The position numbers and the translations under genes were made by a program. A stretch of DNA of 64,000 nucleotides, from NCBI GenBank assembly GCA_023213395.1, contig CM041465.1:168275741-168339740 (forward strand), given 5' to 3'. The notes below the pieces were generated by a model that had not been told where the DNA came from, searched no databases, and saw nothing but the letters and a program-made list of their open reading frames with translations. Source of the DNA: Cycas panzhihuaensis. Its lineage: Eukaryota > Cycadophyta. Below, in pieces: positions 22,972-34,781 of this stretch. Numbering within the stretch: the stretch's first letter is position 1; each line of letters starts with the position of its first letter.

Positions 22972-24696
22972 ATTGGGCTTGAGTTTTAATTCTAAAAGCC
23001 CCCTTCTTATAGGGTAATCCCCTCCTCAATACTGGCTAATATCCTTCTCCTTCACACCTTAACTAATGCAATACTCAGACATGAAACTTATAGCTTTATT
23101 CATTGGTGATCCATCACCCCACCTCAAAACTCTTGGCCATTGAGAAATCACTACCTAGTTATGAGGCCCTATTTGCCTATTTAGGAGAAACCTAGATTAT
23201 AGTGGAGCTCACAATTATGAGGCAACACCCTCACTCCTTGTTACTCCTTGCTTCTCTTACTCATTACATGTTGTATGTTGCACTAGATAGTAAAACTATT
23301 ACTTGAGATACTATTTTTTGTTACATAACCAAATTAATATTCAAAAACATCTTTTATTACTAAGTTGGCATGTATGTATAAAAATTTATTTTTTGTCAAA
23401 ATCATTTGTTATGTGATTTAGATGGAGGCAGATCTATCTAAAAACTAAGCAATTTTTGCCAAAAGGTAACATCATTTCTTGTTTTGGTTTATGTTGTACT
23501 TTTCTTTTTGATACTCTCTTGGTTTTGTTTGTTCAAACTTGGGGAAGGTAAGGAAGTCCTGCCAAAACTTCATCAGTAGTATCACAACAATAAGGGAAGC
23601 AAAGTTGTCGATCAAAAGGGTATGTGGAGGAAGAGTTGCACTGCTTCATCAGCTGTCACATATTTAGGTGCACTCCATCCAACCCTTCCTCTCTTCATTC
23701 CCTTCACCCCTTTTTTTTTCCATTTGGATAAAATATATCAAAAGAAAAAATATTCTATTTTGTTTATTTTACACATTTACATATTACATTAGAAGGAAAG
23801 AGTAACATAAAATAAAGACCCTTTCTCCTCTTTTTTTTGTATTAGGAGCAAAGTTTTGCACATTCCCTCTTCTCTGTTGACTCTGCACATTGCACATTGA
23901 AAAGATAGAAGAAAGTGTACTTGATTCTCTTCTCACACTAATAGGAAACACTATTGCCTCCCTCTTATTGGTCACATTGAGAAAAAGAACTAGTTGTATG
24001 TCGGTGGTCATTACATTCTCTCTCCTTCTTTTCATTCCCTTAAATAAGCCTTACAGAAAAAAGGAAATGAGAGTGAGGGAGAGTAGCTAGGTTGTTTATT
24101 GCATTTATTTACTCATTTTTAAAATATTACAATAATCATTGATTGGAAACAAACTTAGCTTGTAACAAACAAATAAATACCAACCCATCCTCCTTCTTCT
24201 CGCAACCTAAGGAGAAATCCCTAAAACCTAGTTACAACCAAATTGTTGCGACATCTTTTCACTCTATATACCTAACATTAAAAACCTTAACTTCTTAAGG
24301 GTAATCCTTTAAGCATTAATCCACTAACCTTGGACTCTCATTTATAATAATCATCACCTCTTCTTCTCATTCCTAGTGTTCCTCTCTACAAGGAACCATT
24401 TCTCTCTCATCTCCCCTTCAAAAGGTGATCCTTTTCACCCTCTTTCACCCTAAGGGTAGGAGAGCCCTACCTTGGCTACTCGTCAACTCAAGAATACCTT
24501 TGTCACCCCTTCTTATTACACAAAAAGAAGACCCTTAGAAGAGAGGCAACTTACACATGATTATGGATCCTTGAACCTACATTTTAACACATGAATGCCC
24601 TTTGAGGGTATCTTGGCTACTTTCCTTTCTCTCGTTCATAGCTTCCATAGCTAGCAGGATATTTAAGACCTAGTAACCCCTAGAGGCATTCTTCCA

Positions 24697-24963
24697 GCTA
24701 CGTACCAAGCAAATCTCACTTCCAAGGCTAGGGTATATAGGACATATGATAAATATCAACGTCCTCATCCCTTGAACCTTGGAGACCAAGTTCTCAAACT
24801 AGAGTACCTCCATGATCGATTATCTAAGTTTGGCCCCAAATGGGTGGGCCCCTTTGTCATTCTTGAAAGCCTTAATAATGATGCATATAGGATAGTGATA
24901 TTCGAAGGACTTGAATTTGACATAGATATAAATAGTGAGTTCCTAAAAAAGTTTTATGTGTGA
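24697..24963 (+). pseudogene. P2 integrase, C-terminal part after P1
   Basis: It begins with the right target duplication (gctac) and resumes the integrase at GTACCAAGC (YQANLTSKARV). It contains NLGDQVLKLEYLHDRLSKFGPK and ends EFLKKFYV with TGA at 24961-24963. An open stretch covers 24772-24963. It matches the C-terminal domain of the P1 integrase and completes the gene begun at 5311. Confidence 0.88.
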
Positions 24964-25689
24964 TCCCTTCTACTTTAGAGTAGAATGGATGCCTTTCCTT
25001 CTCTCTAGAATAAGCCTAGTGTACCTCCCAAACCCTTTGTGATGCTTCCATATTATGGGCATGATGCATGTTTGGATCTTGAGTCATTTCGTGTGTTGAT
25101 GAGGAAGCCATGCACCTTTTCGAAGGAGTTGTTTACTCCCCCTTCAATAATAAAGCACCCTCATTTGTTCATATATTAGTTATTATTTAGTTGTATTAAA
25201 TTACCACCACACCCATGGTCAGGATTTTATCCAAGGATTCGACTTAACCCACTTCTGAGCATGAGTCACTACTTGGGAATTCTCTGGGGGATAATCCATA
25301 TCCCTGCTTTGATGATTTCTTGGGGTATTTAAACCCACCTAGTTGCTTTCTTAGAAGGTCCCTATGTCCCATCCAAGGGACATGCATGACCCCCTTACCT
25401 TGGTCTCATGTAAGGTCACCTACCATGTAGGGTAGTCGTGTGTGACTAGTGCTAGTGCTATGTTGCATGAAAAAAAATATTCAAGATAAAAGAATCTATA
25501 TATACATGATATAACAAAATGTAAACTAATCCATACTATGATCTCTACATACACACATCTAGAACCATTAAAATAAGTAAAATATGTTAAAATGAGGTAC
25601 TAATGTGGTCCCCATATATATGTATGTATACAAAATAAATAATGGTATAAAGTGTTAGCACCATGTACCTGAAGAAGATGGAATATTTA
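24964..25689. other. P2 spacer between integrase and antisense gene 3' end
   Basis: No gene is seen. It corresponds to 16815-17574 of P1 in order and spacing. Confidence 0.6.
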
Positions 25690-27862
25690 CAGGAGATAGG
25701 TACAATTGTGTATATATGTGTAGTAAGGCCCCCCCTAGAGGTCCAAAGCTTTCCTATCTAAAAAACCTATAGTACAATAGTTGCATGAGGCTACTATACC
25801 CTCACAGTGTATCCTCTCCTGGCCTGTCTGCTCCCTCACCTGGAGACCACATCCCTCCTAGGCTCCTCCTCCTCCTCTACGAGATCTTAGCCTTGCTCCC
25901 CTCCTCTCTCACCCTCCTCTAGGATGGTGTCATCGTGTGAGTCTTACTACATGAGGATCAAGTAGCCATCTGGTTAACTAATTGGTTGTACCTCTCCTAT
26001 AGCCTATCTCTCTCACTCTATAGAAGGTCCCTCTCTCTCTCTATCCCATAAATCCTCTCCTCCAACACAACAACCCTCATGTTGCCACTAGCATCTCTAG
26101 CTCCTCCTCCTCCCTAATTCCTCTAAGATCTAAACTTGAGCCTATAGTTGGTCCCTCTCAGCTCACATCTAGACCCTCTCACACTGCAGATGGTCTCTCT
26201 CACCTCGTAGCTCTTAGGCATATGTAGCCCACATGTCTCATACTCATACAAGTAGAGTAAAAGTGATAGTATGTCTCCTTGTTGACTTGGGCTCCTCACT
26301 ATCTATGATAGGAGGTTGCCCCTTCTCATGTATCCATGGGAAGAGCTCGATAACAACCTGCCTTACCATCTGTCCCATGTCATCCCCTCCTACCATCCAT
26401 GCATATTAGGGTGTTAGTTAGAGTATATCTAATAATCCATCAATGTTAAAATACATAAAATGCATCAAATAAACTTTGTGAAGATCAAAAATAACTAAAT
26501 CAAAAGCTAAAAGCTAGGGTAGAAGAGAAGCCTCACCTATTGGGATGCATGGCACCTCCTCATCTACTACACCTGCACTTGATGTGTCACCTCCCTAAGC
26601 CTCCTCTACTCTGAGGACCTTCCCTCTTACTGCAGATAAAGTCACCTTCACTATTGCTACTATCAATGTTTCCACCCCTAGGTCATCACCAATAGCTCCC
26701 TCACCCTCCTCATTATCCCTTGACCCCTCTTTCAGAGTATCAGTTGTGTCGTCTCCCTCCTCATCACTCCTCTAGTGGATGATGCAATACAAGTCACTCA
26801 CATAGTCAACTAGTATGAGGAGATCTAGGGATATGGCTATTATTGATTGCCTAATGTGTGTTGGCTCCTCTGTAGTCCTAAACCATATATGCCACCTATG
26901 TACCATCAAGGCACGAGCTACTATAGGCTGGGGACCTACCACTAGAGCCACCACAAAAGTCATAAAAAAACTAGCATTAAAGGAGGGTGCAGAATGAGAA
27001 TCCTTGTCACCCCACCCACCTAATTTAATCAAGATGGGCTATAAGATTACCCACTATCAAAGCATCCCAGACAAATCACTCCCCTTACTTACACCTCTAT
27101 ACTATAGTCATCCATCTTCCTAGAATATCCCTATAATTCTATTTTTGGGAGATTTGGAATAGAATGACAAACATAATCATCTTTCTCACATGAGGAATCT
27201 TGGACATGGCGATAGTCCTTAGTGGTATCCCTCTCTAGTCCTAACAACCTTGACTTATGATGAACTTCATAACCTCTTGATGGGCTACATCTATGGTTGG
27301 GACGATCCCTAATGCTATTGGTGCACCCTTATCTAACACCCCCAGAATCCTCTTAATGTTAGTAGGAGTGATGGTGACATCTCCTACCTGAGGGAGGTGA
27401 AATACATGTCATCTGTGGTCCCAATAGGAGATAATATCCACCAAGAATGCCTAATCTAATGCATATTGAGGTGTGCAAATGATCTTCTTTAGCCCACACT
27501 ATCACAAGACGACCCTCTCTAGTCTCTCTAATAAATCAATAAACCTGGCCATAACTCTGCCAACATTCTCACAGTTATCAACCATGATAATAGGCTATAA
27601 AAATAATAAAAACTTATTACTAATCAGCTAGGTCCCTCTCTGCCAGTCAGAAACCCCCTTAAACCATCAAAAACAAAAGAAATCATAGGAAAATTAGTAT
27701 AAATTTTAAGTTTTTTCTTTTTTTCATTAAATCATCTTGGCACCACTAATATATTTGTAGAATCATGATATATCAATAGACCCTGTTGATTCCTCTTCAA
27801 CCAGCGAGGAAGTTCACAGCATTGTGAACAAGTTCACGGTCCTGCCACTTTCCCTATCAAAA

Positions 27863-27898
<36 letters not shown>

Positions 27899-28124
27899 AA
27901 TAATAATAATAAAAGTCTATTTTTTATAGACTACAGTTAGTCCACTAGGATTAGGGCTCCTTAATGCCCTGGTCTACCCTCTTCCAAGTCCTCAAACGGG
28001 TCTTGGAACGCTTAATTTGCCTATAAAATGCCTAAAATACAATAGAAAAATATTAATGGAAAAAAATGAAATTAAGGAACTAAGGCCTAGATTGACATAC
28101 AAGATCGAGTCTAGTTGCTACCAT
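25690..28124 (-). pseudogene. P2 antisense plant-mobile-domain-like gene (three exons)
   Basis: This copy keeps the clearest splice signals. Exon 1 (28124-28101) encodes MVATRLDL, then donor GTATGT. Intron 1 (28100-27595, 506 bp) ends TTTTTATAG. Exon 2 opens PIIMVDNCENVGRVMARF and continues with VDIISYWDHR, HVFHLPQVGDVTITPTNIKR, ILGVLDKGAP and, in an open piece at 27032-26772, MVHRWHIWFRTTEEPTHIR and SLDLLILVDYVSDLYC. Intron 2 (26536-26390, 147 bp) has donor AATAG|GTGAGG and acceptor GGTAG. Exon 3 starts GGDDMGQMVRQVVIELFP and reaches a coiled coil at about 26110-25940 (LEERIYGIERERDLL, ERYNQLVNQM). Several stops and shifts break the frame. Function is unknown. Confidence 0.78.
27864..27912. 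repeat. (CAA)n-(TAA)n microsatellite in P2 intron 1 region
   Basis: About 11 CAA units pass into about 6 TAA/ATA units. P1 has a poly-A run at the matching place (19647-19663), so the tract is a mutable A-rich spot in antisense intron 1. Confidence 0.9.
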
Positions 28125-28273
28125 CTCTTATTCCTGAGTCCAACAACTCTCTCCATGTGACAATCTAATGGCTGAATCTCCTCCATGAAGTACATGATGG
28201 AGTGATAGAATAGAGTGTTAAAGGTACAGAGCTCCAAAACCATATGATGGATCATGAAAATAAATATTGTTTT

Positions 28274-28278
28274 CATCC
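28274..28278. repeat. Target-site duplication of solo LTR S, left copy (catcc)
   Basis: The right copy is taccc at 48086-48090. The intact homologous site in P1 (about 20005-20015) reads ttttcacccctcac, so both derive from caccc by one C-to-T change each. Confidence 0.7.
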
Positions 28279-28995
28279 TATTTCTCAGCTATTAGGAATG
28301 GACATGGATGCCACCTCTCAAGTAAACACAAGTACATTTCTAACCTCACCTTTCATTAACTTTAGAATGTAATTAAATATTTATTAAACAAGTTTTGCAT
28401 ACTATTGATTGACTTCATGGTTGTTATGCCTAGCTTGCCTACTCACTTATACTTGCATTTACCATTTTAGCCTATGACGACTCAAGACAAATGTCCCATG
28501 GCACATCATGGCCCTCCACCACACCTCCACAACCTCAAGTACTCTTGGCTCCTGTAGCTTACTTTTGACTACCTTTTTAAAATAATGTCATCTCTAATGA
28601 CCCATTTAGGCTTGATCACCCTCCTCACTTACCACTTGTCTTACAATGGGGCCTAATTACCACATTTTTCTTTGTTTATTATGGTCCCACTAGCACTTAA
28701 AGTCTCATAGACACCTGGACAACCCAATATTCTACTTTTTTGGGGTCTAGGACCCCCTTTTGAGGTCCTTTTAGGCCCTCCTTTATTTTTTTACCTTGTT
28801 TTGAGTGCACTGCAACACTATTTGTGGTACCAGCGTAAACTCCATAGTACCATGAAGTTTGGCATGGTGTGACTATCCACTTTTAATTTTTAGCCTGGCA
28901 ATGGCTAATTTCACATTAATTGTGAAACTGACATATGGAATTAGGTTGTTTCTTGCCCAAGGTAATCCCTAATCACTCAATAGGCTAGGGTTGGG

Positions 28996-29002
28996 TATAA
29001 AA
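28996..29002 (+). promoter_or_regulatory. TATA box candidate in solo LTR S
   Basis: TATAAAA in the context gggtataaaatccc lies about 720 bp into the LTR, a plausible U3 promoter position. It was not tested against a transcript start. Confidence 0.4.
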
Positions 29003-30092
29003 TCCCAATTTAAGCTTATTTGCTTCTTGGCTTATTTTTGAAAAGAAAGAGACACTGCCTTCAACTATCTTCTGCTCTCCTCTCTTATCTCCTTCTTCCT
29101 TAGGGTGAAAACCCTATGTTATAGGTCTACAACAGTCTAATCCAAGTAGGGTTATCCTCTCAAGTGCTTTCTCTAATCATCATGCTAAGTTTTCTACAGG
29201 TTTCAAACTTCCTTGTGTTATTGAAAAGGAACTTTCCTCCATCCGTCAGGAGAGATCCTTGTTTCCAAGGTGATCTATGAGGTAAAATCTACTTGAAGTT
29301 GGTTTTGATAGGGATTTTAGGCCTGCATTTTGTTATTTCCTTCCTTTAACAATAGCATTTTCTGAATATTATTATGGGTTTTCCACAAACCTCTTCCATA
29401 CACTTATTCTTTAGAAGGCAAACCCTTCCTTCTCTTGGTTCACCCTCCTCACCTCTCAAGGTTTCTTTTAAGCTTCCACCAAGAAGGTCATGGGGAAAAT
29501 TATAGAAAAAGGAGAGAGGAGATTAAGTCTAGGGTTCTGACCCTCTTAGGCACCTCCTCTAGGGAAGCCCCCTACCCTTCACAACTTCTCCTTTCTCATA
29601 CCTATCTTACACACCCAGAAATCCTTAAGGGAATTGATTTAACTAGTTGTAGCATTGGTAGCCACTTGCAATGCCCGTAACTAGCTCTCATATGCCATTA
29701 AAATTTGATTTGTTTTAGTATATATTGTAGTTTACAAGTTTCTCACTTTATCTTGTAAATCTTACAAAAGTTATATATTGCAACTTTTGTAACATTTGCA
29801 GCTTTTGCAGTTTTTTTTATAACCACTACTTATTGCAAATTTTGCCACCATTTTGCTTGCTTGAAAGCTATAGCCTCTTATTTGATCTATTGGTTTAGAG
29901 CACTTGAGTGTGTAGAGGTGCCTTATTTAGAGGGCTATCCATTTTGAGGCTCTCTTTCTCTCCCCTTCTATTCCCCTTTTTATCTCATAGTTGCTTCAGC
30001 ATTTCACATGCATGTAAAAGAAGGTTTTAATAACACGTTGTTTCTATTTAAAAGCATTTAAATAAGCTTACGCTTTCCTTTTCTTTTAGTAA

Positions 30093-30093
<1 letters not shown>

Positions 30094-30148
<55 letters not shown>
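30094..30148. repeat. (AT)n microsatellite
   Basis: About 27 AT units followed by ACACACAC, inside the left part of S, about 180 bp before the Y insertion point. Confidence 0.95.
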
Positions 30149-30157
<9 letters not shown>

Positions 30158-30321
30158 TTTTCTCTTATGTACATCTAGCACCCATGGAAGGAGAAATTGA
30201 CTTGTTGCATAGGTCTTGCTTTTGAAGTAAGCAAGGATTATTGTGGAAGGTACGGGTACTTCTTTTACTTTCATTACTTTACTTTGAACTTTCCTTTACC
30301 TTTACAACTCTTTTCTTGTTT

Positions 30322-30326
30322 CCATC
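30322..30326. repeat. Target-site duplication of Y, left copy (ccatc)
   Basis: An identical ccatc lies at 46877-46881 directly after the other LTR, the standard 5-bp duplication of Ty3/gypsy integration. Confidence 0.93.
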
Positions 30327-32904
30327 TGGATGCGTGTCTACGGGATAGCTACCCAACTAATAGGTGTGGTGAAAGTGGGTGATGATATGATCGAGAGAGA
30401 GACCTATAAGAAAAGTAATTACCACGCAGAGTGCCCCGTGCATTAGAGCATGAGTTCGGGACCTGCAATGGAATATGGCTACTAAAAAGTGATCCTCTAC
30501 CACTTCGAACAAAGGGTGAAGGTGCATAGGGTTAGCCTGGGTTGACCTAGGGACAGGATCCTCTCACCCTTGGATGGTCGAAAGGGGAAGGAGAAGATCC
30601 AAGGGAGATAGATTAAGGGTGTGCCTAAGCAAGCTAACTGGGTACACAAGCAACGCGGAAGGCAAGAAACTTGTGCAGCTAAGGGGAGGAGGAAAGGTGA
30701 AAGGCTGGTTCCTATAGCCTTTCCTATGGGTAACAAAGATGCAAGTAATAAAACAAATAAAGCATAACCAAAGAACAAAGTCAAATTTCCCTTTTGTTTT
30801 CCAATGTGCTAATTACTGAGAAAGGAATCTAAAAGGAAAAAAAGTAGTAAGGTAGAGTAAGGTGTGCACCTGGACCAAGGGGCATGCGTGACAAGGACCT
30901 TCTTGAGGGGCACCAAACTACTCCACACGGTGCGTCGGGTGCAGAGCGTTGCGGCATATTTGGAAGAGGGGCTCCCTTACCTTCCCCAGAAAAATACTAA
31001 ACACGATGCCAAGGAAAAAAAGGAAGTAAATGCTAATAACTGAAGAAGTACGAAAGTACGATGTACATGAGAGCACTTACCAGCAATGGAGTTAACGGGC
31101 AATATCCTCCATGCTCTCCGAGCACCTGCAAGCAGCGGTAACCTCCCCTTTTCCAGAGAAAGGATACTAACATGCAATACGAGATTCTAACAATATATGT
31201 CTATATGAAACAAATATAAGTCTAAACACATATATGTTAGAATCAATCCAACGATGAAAGCACGTAAAAGAGGGTAACCAAAGCAAAGGTAAATGACCGG
31301 TAAGCCTCGGAGTGGCCCACCTCCCGCAAATAACACCCTAATCTCCCCCCAAGAGCCACAAGGCAGTGAGGGTAAGGCCAAGAGAAATGGCTGGAAATGG
31401 CAACAAGAAGACGAAGAGGAGCCAAAGAACACCTACGGCGAACCGGGATGCTATGAGGAGCAAGCAGGGCTGCCGGGAAGAAAGTTGGACGAGGACTAAC
31501 AGTTGGGACTTACGTGAGTTTCCCAAACCTGAACTTGGGCCCTCAAACCAGCACTGCAACGTGTGACAGTGCTGATTTCAGCGGCTAAGAGAGGGCCAAC
31601 AAACCCTTGTTTGTGTGCCAAGGACAGCACGAGGTGAGAGGGAGGCTTTGGGGGGCTTAAAACCGCTTGAGGAGCATGGAAGGTTGTATGGAATCCACCT
31701 AGCTCCTTCCCAAAGCCTATTCCAACCCTCAACGCCGCTGCCTTGAGCAACAAACATAGGTAAGAGGCACAATGACAGTGGTAAAACAGCCCATTAAAGA
31801 GAAGAAAACCAAACTCACAAGGATAAGAAGGGAGCAAGCAAGGTGGAGCATCAATATCATAAGAAGAACAATCCAAATCAAGAAATACCTAAGCAGAAGA
31901 GGCAAGGGACTTGCCTCAGCCAAGAGAGGGCGAGGAGGAGGGCCGGAATCACCAGACTGGTGGTGTAGGTGTTGGGGACCCTGCTAAGGAGGTTGGAAGG
32001 AGAACACCTACACTTGGAACGCTTGATGGCTGCCCGGGGCAAGAATCCACTGAAACCTCTCCATGGGCCCTCTCCAATGTGTGTGAGGGGCTGGGAGGAT
32101 GTCCTAGCCACACTGAAGGAGAGCTAGGCACTGTAGGAGAGACGCAGGTCCTGTGGTAGCAGCAGGGCAGTAGAGAAGAGCAGAGCACAACTGTGTTTCC
32201 TTGAGGAGCAATCCAAAAGTGAGCAAAAAGTTTTTAAAAATGAGTAAAAAAATGACTTAAGTACTTAACCCAAACCCTAAAGCGAGTGATTAGGGCATGG
32301 CTGGGAGAGAATTAAGTCGCGAGCCACGTGGCAGTTTCGCAATAAATGTGAAATTGCCACGGCGGATTATTAAAAATAAATTAGAACTGCCGTCTGGTAG
32401 TAAACTCATGATGAATATTCCGGTACCACAAAAATTCTTTGCAGACGAACCCAGAGGTAAAAATAGGCCTGGCCAGCCAGCCTAGGCTGTGGGCAAGTGA
32501 CAAAAAGGGCCAATAGGGGGTTGAGACACCTACCCGGGGGTAAACAAGCCAACAAACGGGTCCAAAGGAGCAAAAACAGGGCTCAAATAGTGTGGCAAGT
32601 CAACCAGATGATGACGGGTCATCACACGGGCGGAGGTGGCGCAAACTGAATGGATCTTGGAGCAAGGAGGGCAGATGCGGGAAGTGAGGTAGCTACCAAG
32701 GTGCCACACTTGCTGGGAGTGTGCCCCTGCTATAGTCGTCATAGGCTAAAATAAGTGTAGATGAGGATAAAGTCGCCTACAAAGCCACACACATGCAGAC
32801 ATGCAAGCAAACACTCATCAAAAGAAAGCAATGGCAATGCGAGAAGCATACCTGCACTTACCTGAGTCGATGATTCCGTATCCATTCCTGGGAGCCGGGA
32901 AACA
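30327..32904 (-). repeat. Y 3' LTR (2578 bp)
   Basis: This is a direct repeat of 44298-46876. The match stops sharply at 32904, followed by the polypurine tract. It contains a short inverted repeat at 32327-32361 (14-bp arms, two mismatches). Two patches, about 31935-31985 and 32384-32470, differ strongly from the 5' LTR. The many overlapping short ORFs on both strands are shadows. Confidence 0.95.
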
Positions 32905-32917
32905 CTGCCCCCTTGGC
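32905..32917 (-). promoter_or_regulatory. Y polypurine tract
   Basis: The minus strand reads gccaagggggcag immediately before the LTR start TGTTTCC, nearly identical to the tract of P1. Confidence 0.85.
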
Positions 32918-33316
32918 AACAAAGCCTCGCCGCTCAGAAGCCTGGTGCGATGGCGAATGCTGGCAACACAACCTGCCAATGTACATGTGTATATAGATAT
33001 ATCAATCAAGATCATAATAGTAGGCAAGGGTGCTGGCGAGTGTCATGGCGGAACGCGTGGATACAAAAGCGGCGGTGGAGACAACATAGGGGCTGCCTAT
33101 GAGCCACCTGAGAACCGACTGGAAACTAAGAAAGGTGAGGGGGCTGCCCCCACCACAAAAGATGTGGAAGAGCATGCATAATCAAGTGAAAGAGCAAGCA
33201 AAGAGTAGGTACCATAGTTTTACCTCAATAGTAACCAGGTTTCGGAGGTGTGAATAGATCGCAAAGCAAAGTGTGAGATGACCTGGGGCTTGGGCGACAG
33301 GAGGGCCAGACAAGCC

Positions 33317-34249
33317 TCAGGGACGGACGACAAGAAGAGGAAGGCGGCGCTCAAGGATGAGGCGAATGAGACTATCTGCCTCAGCGTTGAGGGCCCGAGG
33401 GATATGCTGGATATCGACAGAAGAGAAGTGGGCCAGGAGAGATCTGGCAGCAGAAGCAAGAGTCCTCAAGTGAGGGCACCGCACCTGATAAACCTGGGTG
33501 AGATGAGACACCACAACTTGAGAGTCGCAAAGCAGAACGATGGATCCGCAATGGAAATAGAGGGCATCAGTAAGGGCTTTAATAACAGCTATATATTCAG
33601 CTTCATTGTTAGTAGCCTCTGGGAGGAAGATCCCAGAGCGGAGGAGATCGTGTCGAGAAGGGCTGCGGAGAATCCATGCAGCGGTAGAAGGTCCATGATT
33701 ACTGTGACTTCCACCGTCGGTAAAGATGTAGATGGACATAGGTGACACAAAATCTAGGCAATCAATGGGCAATGAAAGCAGCACTCGAAAGGCAAGCAAA
33801 AGTGGCCGTGAAGGGTAGGAGGACTTAGCAATGAGGTTACCCAGGGTGAGAGCAAGCAATCTGGTCATTGGTAGAGGGTGGTCAGGAGAAAAAGCCTCCT
33901 GGGGTGCCAAAAGGTCACTTTAGAAAGTGAAACATGCCCCCAGGCGGGGGGAGCATTCCCTTTGGGGGCCCCAAGAGCGAACAGTGGCAGCAGGTCCAGG
34001 GTGACGAAACGAGCCAAACGAGTATAAACTTGGGTAGGCACGGGAGTAGCACGTAAAATGATGCAGAAGGGCCCTAACAAGAGCGCGATAATGAGGCACC
34101 ATAAATGCCCTCGCAAGGGAGGGTAAAAAGGGCATCAATAGAGCACAATAGGCGATAGGGCCAGAAGGCAAAGGCAAATAGGGGGGTGAGACAGTCCCAA
34201 CGACTGTCGCGGGACCAAAAACAGAGGAAGTGCCCGTTGGGGCCCCCAC
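33317..34249 (-). pseudogene. Y archaeal-like RNase H (aRNH) ORF
   Basis: An open frame of 197 codons (33910-33317) carries the whole aRNH domain from residue 59: FTDGG (D65), NNEAEY (E105), LLCDSQ (D129) and NAEADS (D179), so all four metal-binding acidic residues are present. The upstream half of the ORF (34249-33920, open) is in another frame, so one frameshift lies near 33915. The first codon aligned with ATG of P1 and P2 is GTG here. In Tat elements this second RNase H is thought to supplement or replace the older RT-linked one. Its own start and position suggest a separate product. Confidence 0.85.
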
Positions 34250-34417
34250 CTATATAAGGAAATTAATGGGAAAATGGATTCATTTTTGCTAGCTCTCGTA
34301 TAAAACCAGAGCCATTTCCTTACGCAGCGGAGCACCGCCCAACTTTGGAGGCATGCAGAGAGAGATAGGATCGTCAGATCAGAGAGCGGAGAGAGCCAGC
34401 GTGACCGACAAGACGAC
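34250..34417. promoter_or_regulatory. Y divergent promoter region with TATA boxes for the antisense gene
   Basis: A 168-bp interval lies between the aRNH ORF (minus) and the antisense gene (plus). On the plus strand TATATAAGG is at 34251-34259 and TATAAAA at 34299-34305, the latter 113 bp before the antisense ATG, a good core-promoter spacing. The equivalent place in P1 reads CATATGATTTT. Confidence 0.5.
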
Positions 34418-34693
34418 ATGGCGATAGCGAGATTGGATCCAGTGAGTGGATATCACTAAACCCAACCCATTTCGAAGTTCAAAGTCTATTGGTTTTTTAA
34501 GGTTTTTGCATGGTTTTAGTGCCCCTTATGGGCAACCGGAGGCCTCTCGGAGTCTGAATCAGACCCAGAAAGAGGCGGGGACCTGGGCATTAGGGAGCCC
34601 TGGTCCCGGTGGGCCCCACGGGGTCCACTAGGAGATTTTTTTTTTTGTTTTTCGAGGCAGAAATCCCCCCCTTTTGGGGGATCGTAGTTCGTA

Positions 34694-34731
34694 CCACGGT
34701 AATGATCACGGTGCCGCGATCATTACCGTGG
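34694..34731. repeat. Inverted repeat, 14-bp arms, 10-bp loop
   Basis: Perfect arms ccacggtaatgatc and gatcattaccgtgg lie within antisense intron 1 of Y. It can form a stable hairpin in RNA of either strand. Confidence 0.9.
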
Positions 34732-34757
34732 GACCCGATCACCGCGAGACCCGTGCC

Positions 34758-34781
34758 AAACTTAGCAGTACTGCTAAGTTT
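34758..34781. repeat. Perfect 24-bp palindrome
   Basis: The half site aaacttagcagt is followed directly by its complement. It lies 27 bp after the previous inverted repeat, also inside antisense intron 1. Confidence 0.92.

Larger units (their letters stand above)
6254..24696 (+). mobile_element. P1: Tat-type retrotransposon inserted in P2 integrase, 5' half deleted
   Basis: P1 starts with TATTTCC, a one-base variant of the family LTR start TGTTTCC, and ends with CTTCCA. What remains is about 157 bp of the 5' LTR, then nested element M1, then its own late RT, RNase H, integrase, antisense gene, aRNH ORF, polypurine tract and a full 3' LTR. Its own gag, protease and early RT are missing, apparently removed with one end of M1 in a single deletion at about 6404-6412. 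Confidence 0.85.
21560..24696 (+). repeat. P1 3' LTR (3137 bp)
   Basis: It starts TGTTTCCAGGCCACTACTAATGGA and ends ATTCTTCCA, matching the P2, S and M1 LTRs in order throughout. It holds one palindrome (22268-22287) and a 31-bp tandem duplication (22910-22971). Only the first ~157 bp can be compared with its own 5' LTR. Several small ORFs inside are not shared with the other LTRs. Confidence 0.87.

Noticed and set aside
30094-30148. Possible CRISPR-like or satellite array
   Set aside because: It is a plain AT dinucleotide run. No spaced repeats occur anywhere in the window.
31187-32188. Many overlapping ORFs of 60-126 codons on both strands
   Set aside because: They lie in the Y 3' LTR and recur in part at 45158-46185 in the 5' LTR. 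Frames are not conserved between the two LTRs and no domain is visible.
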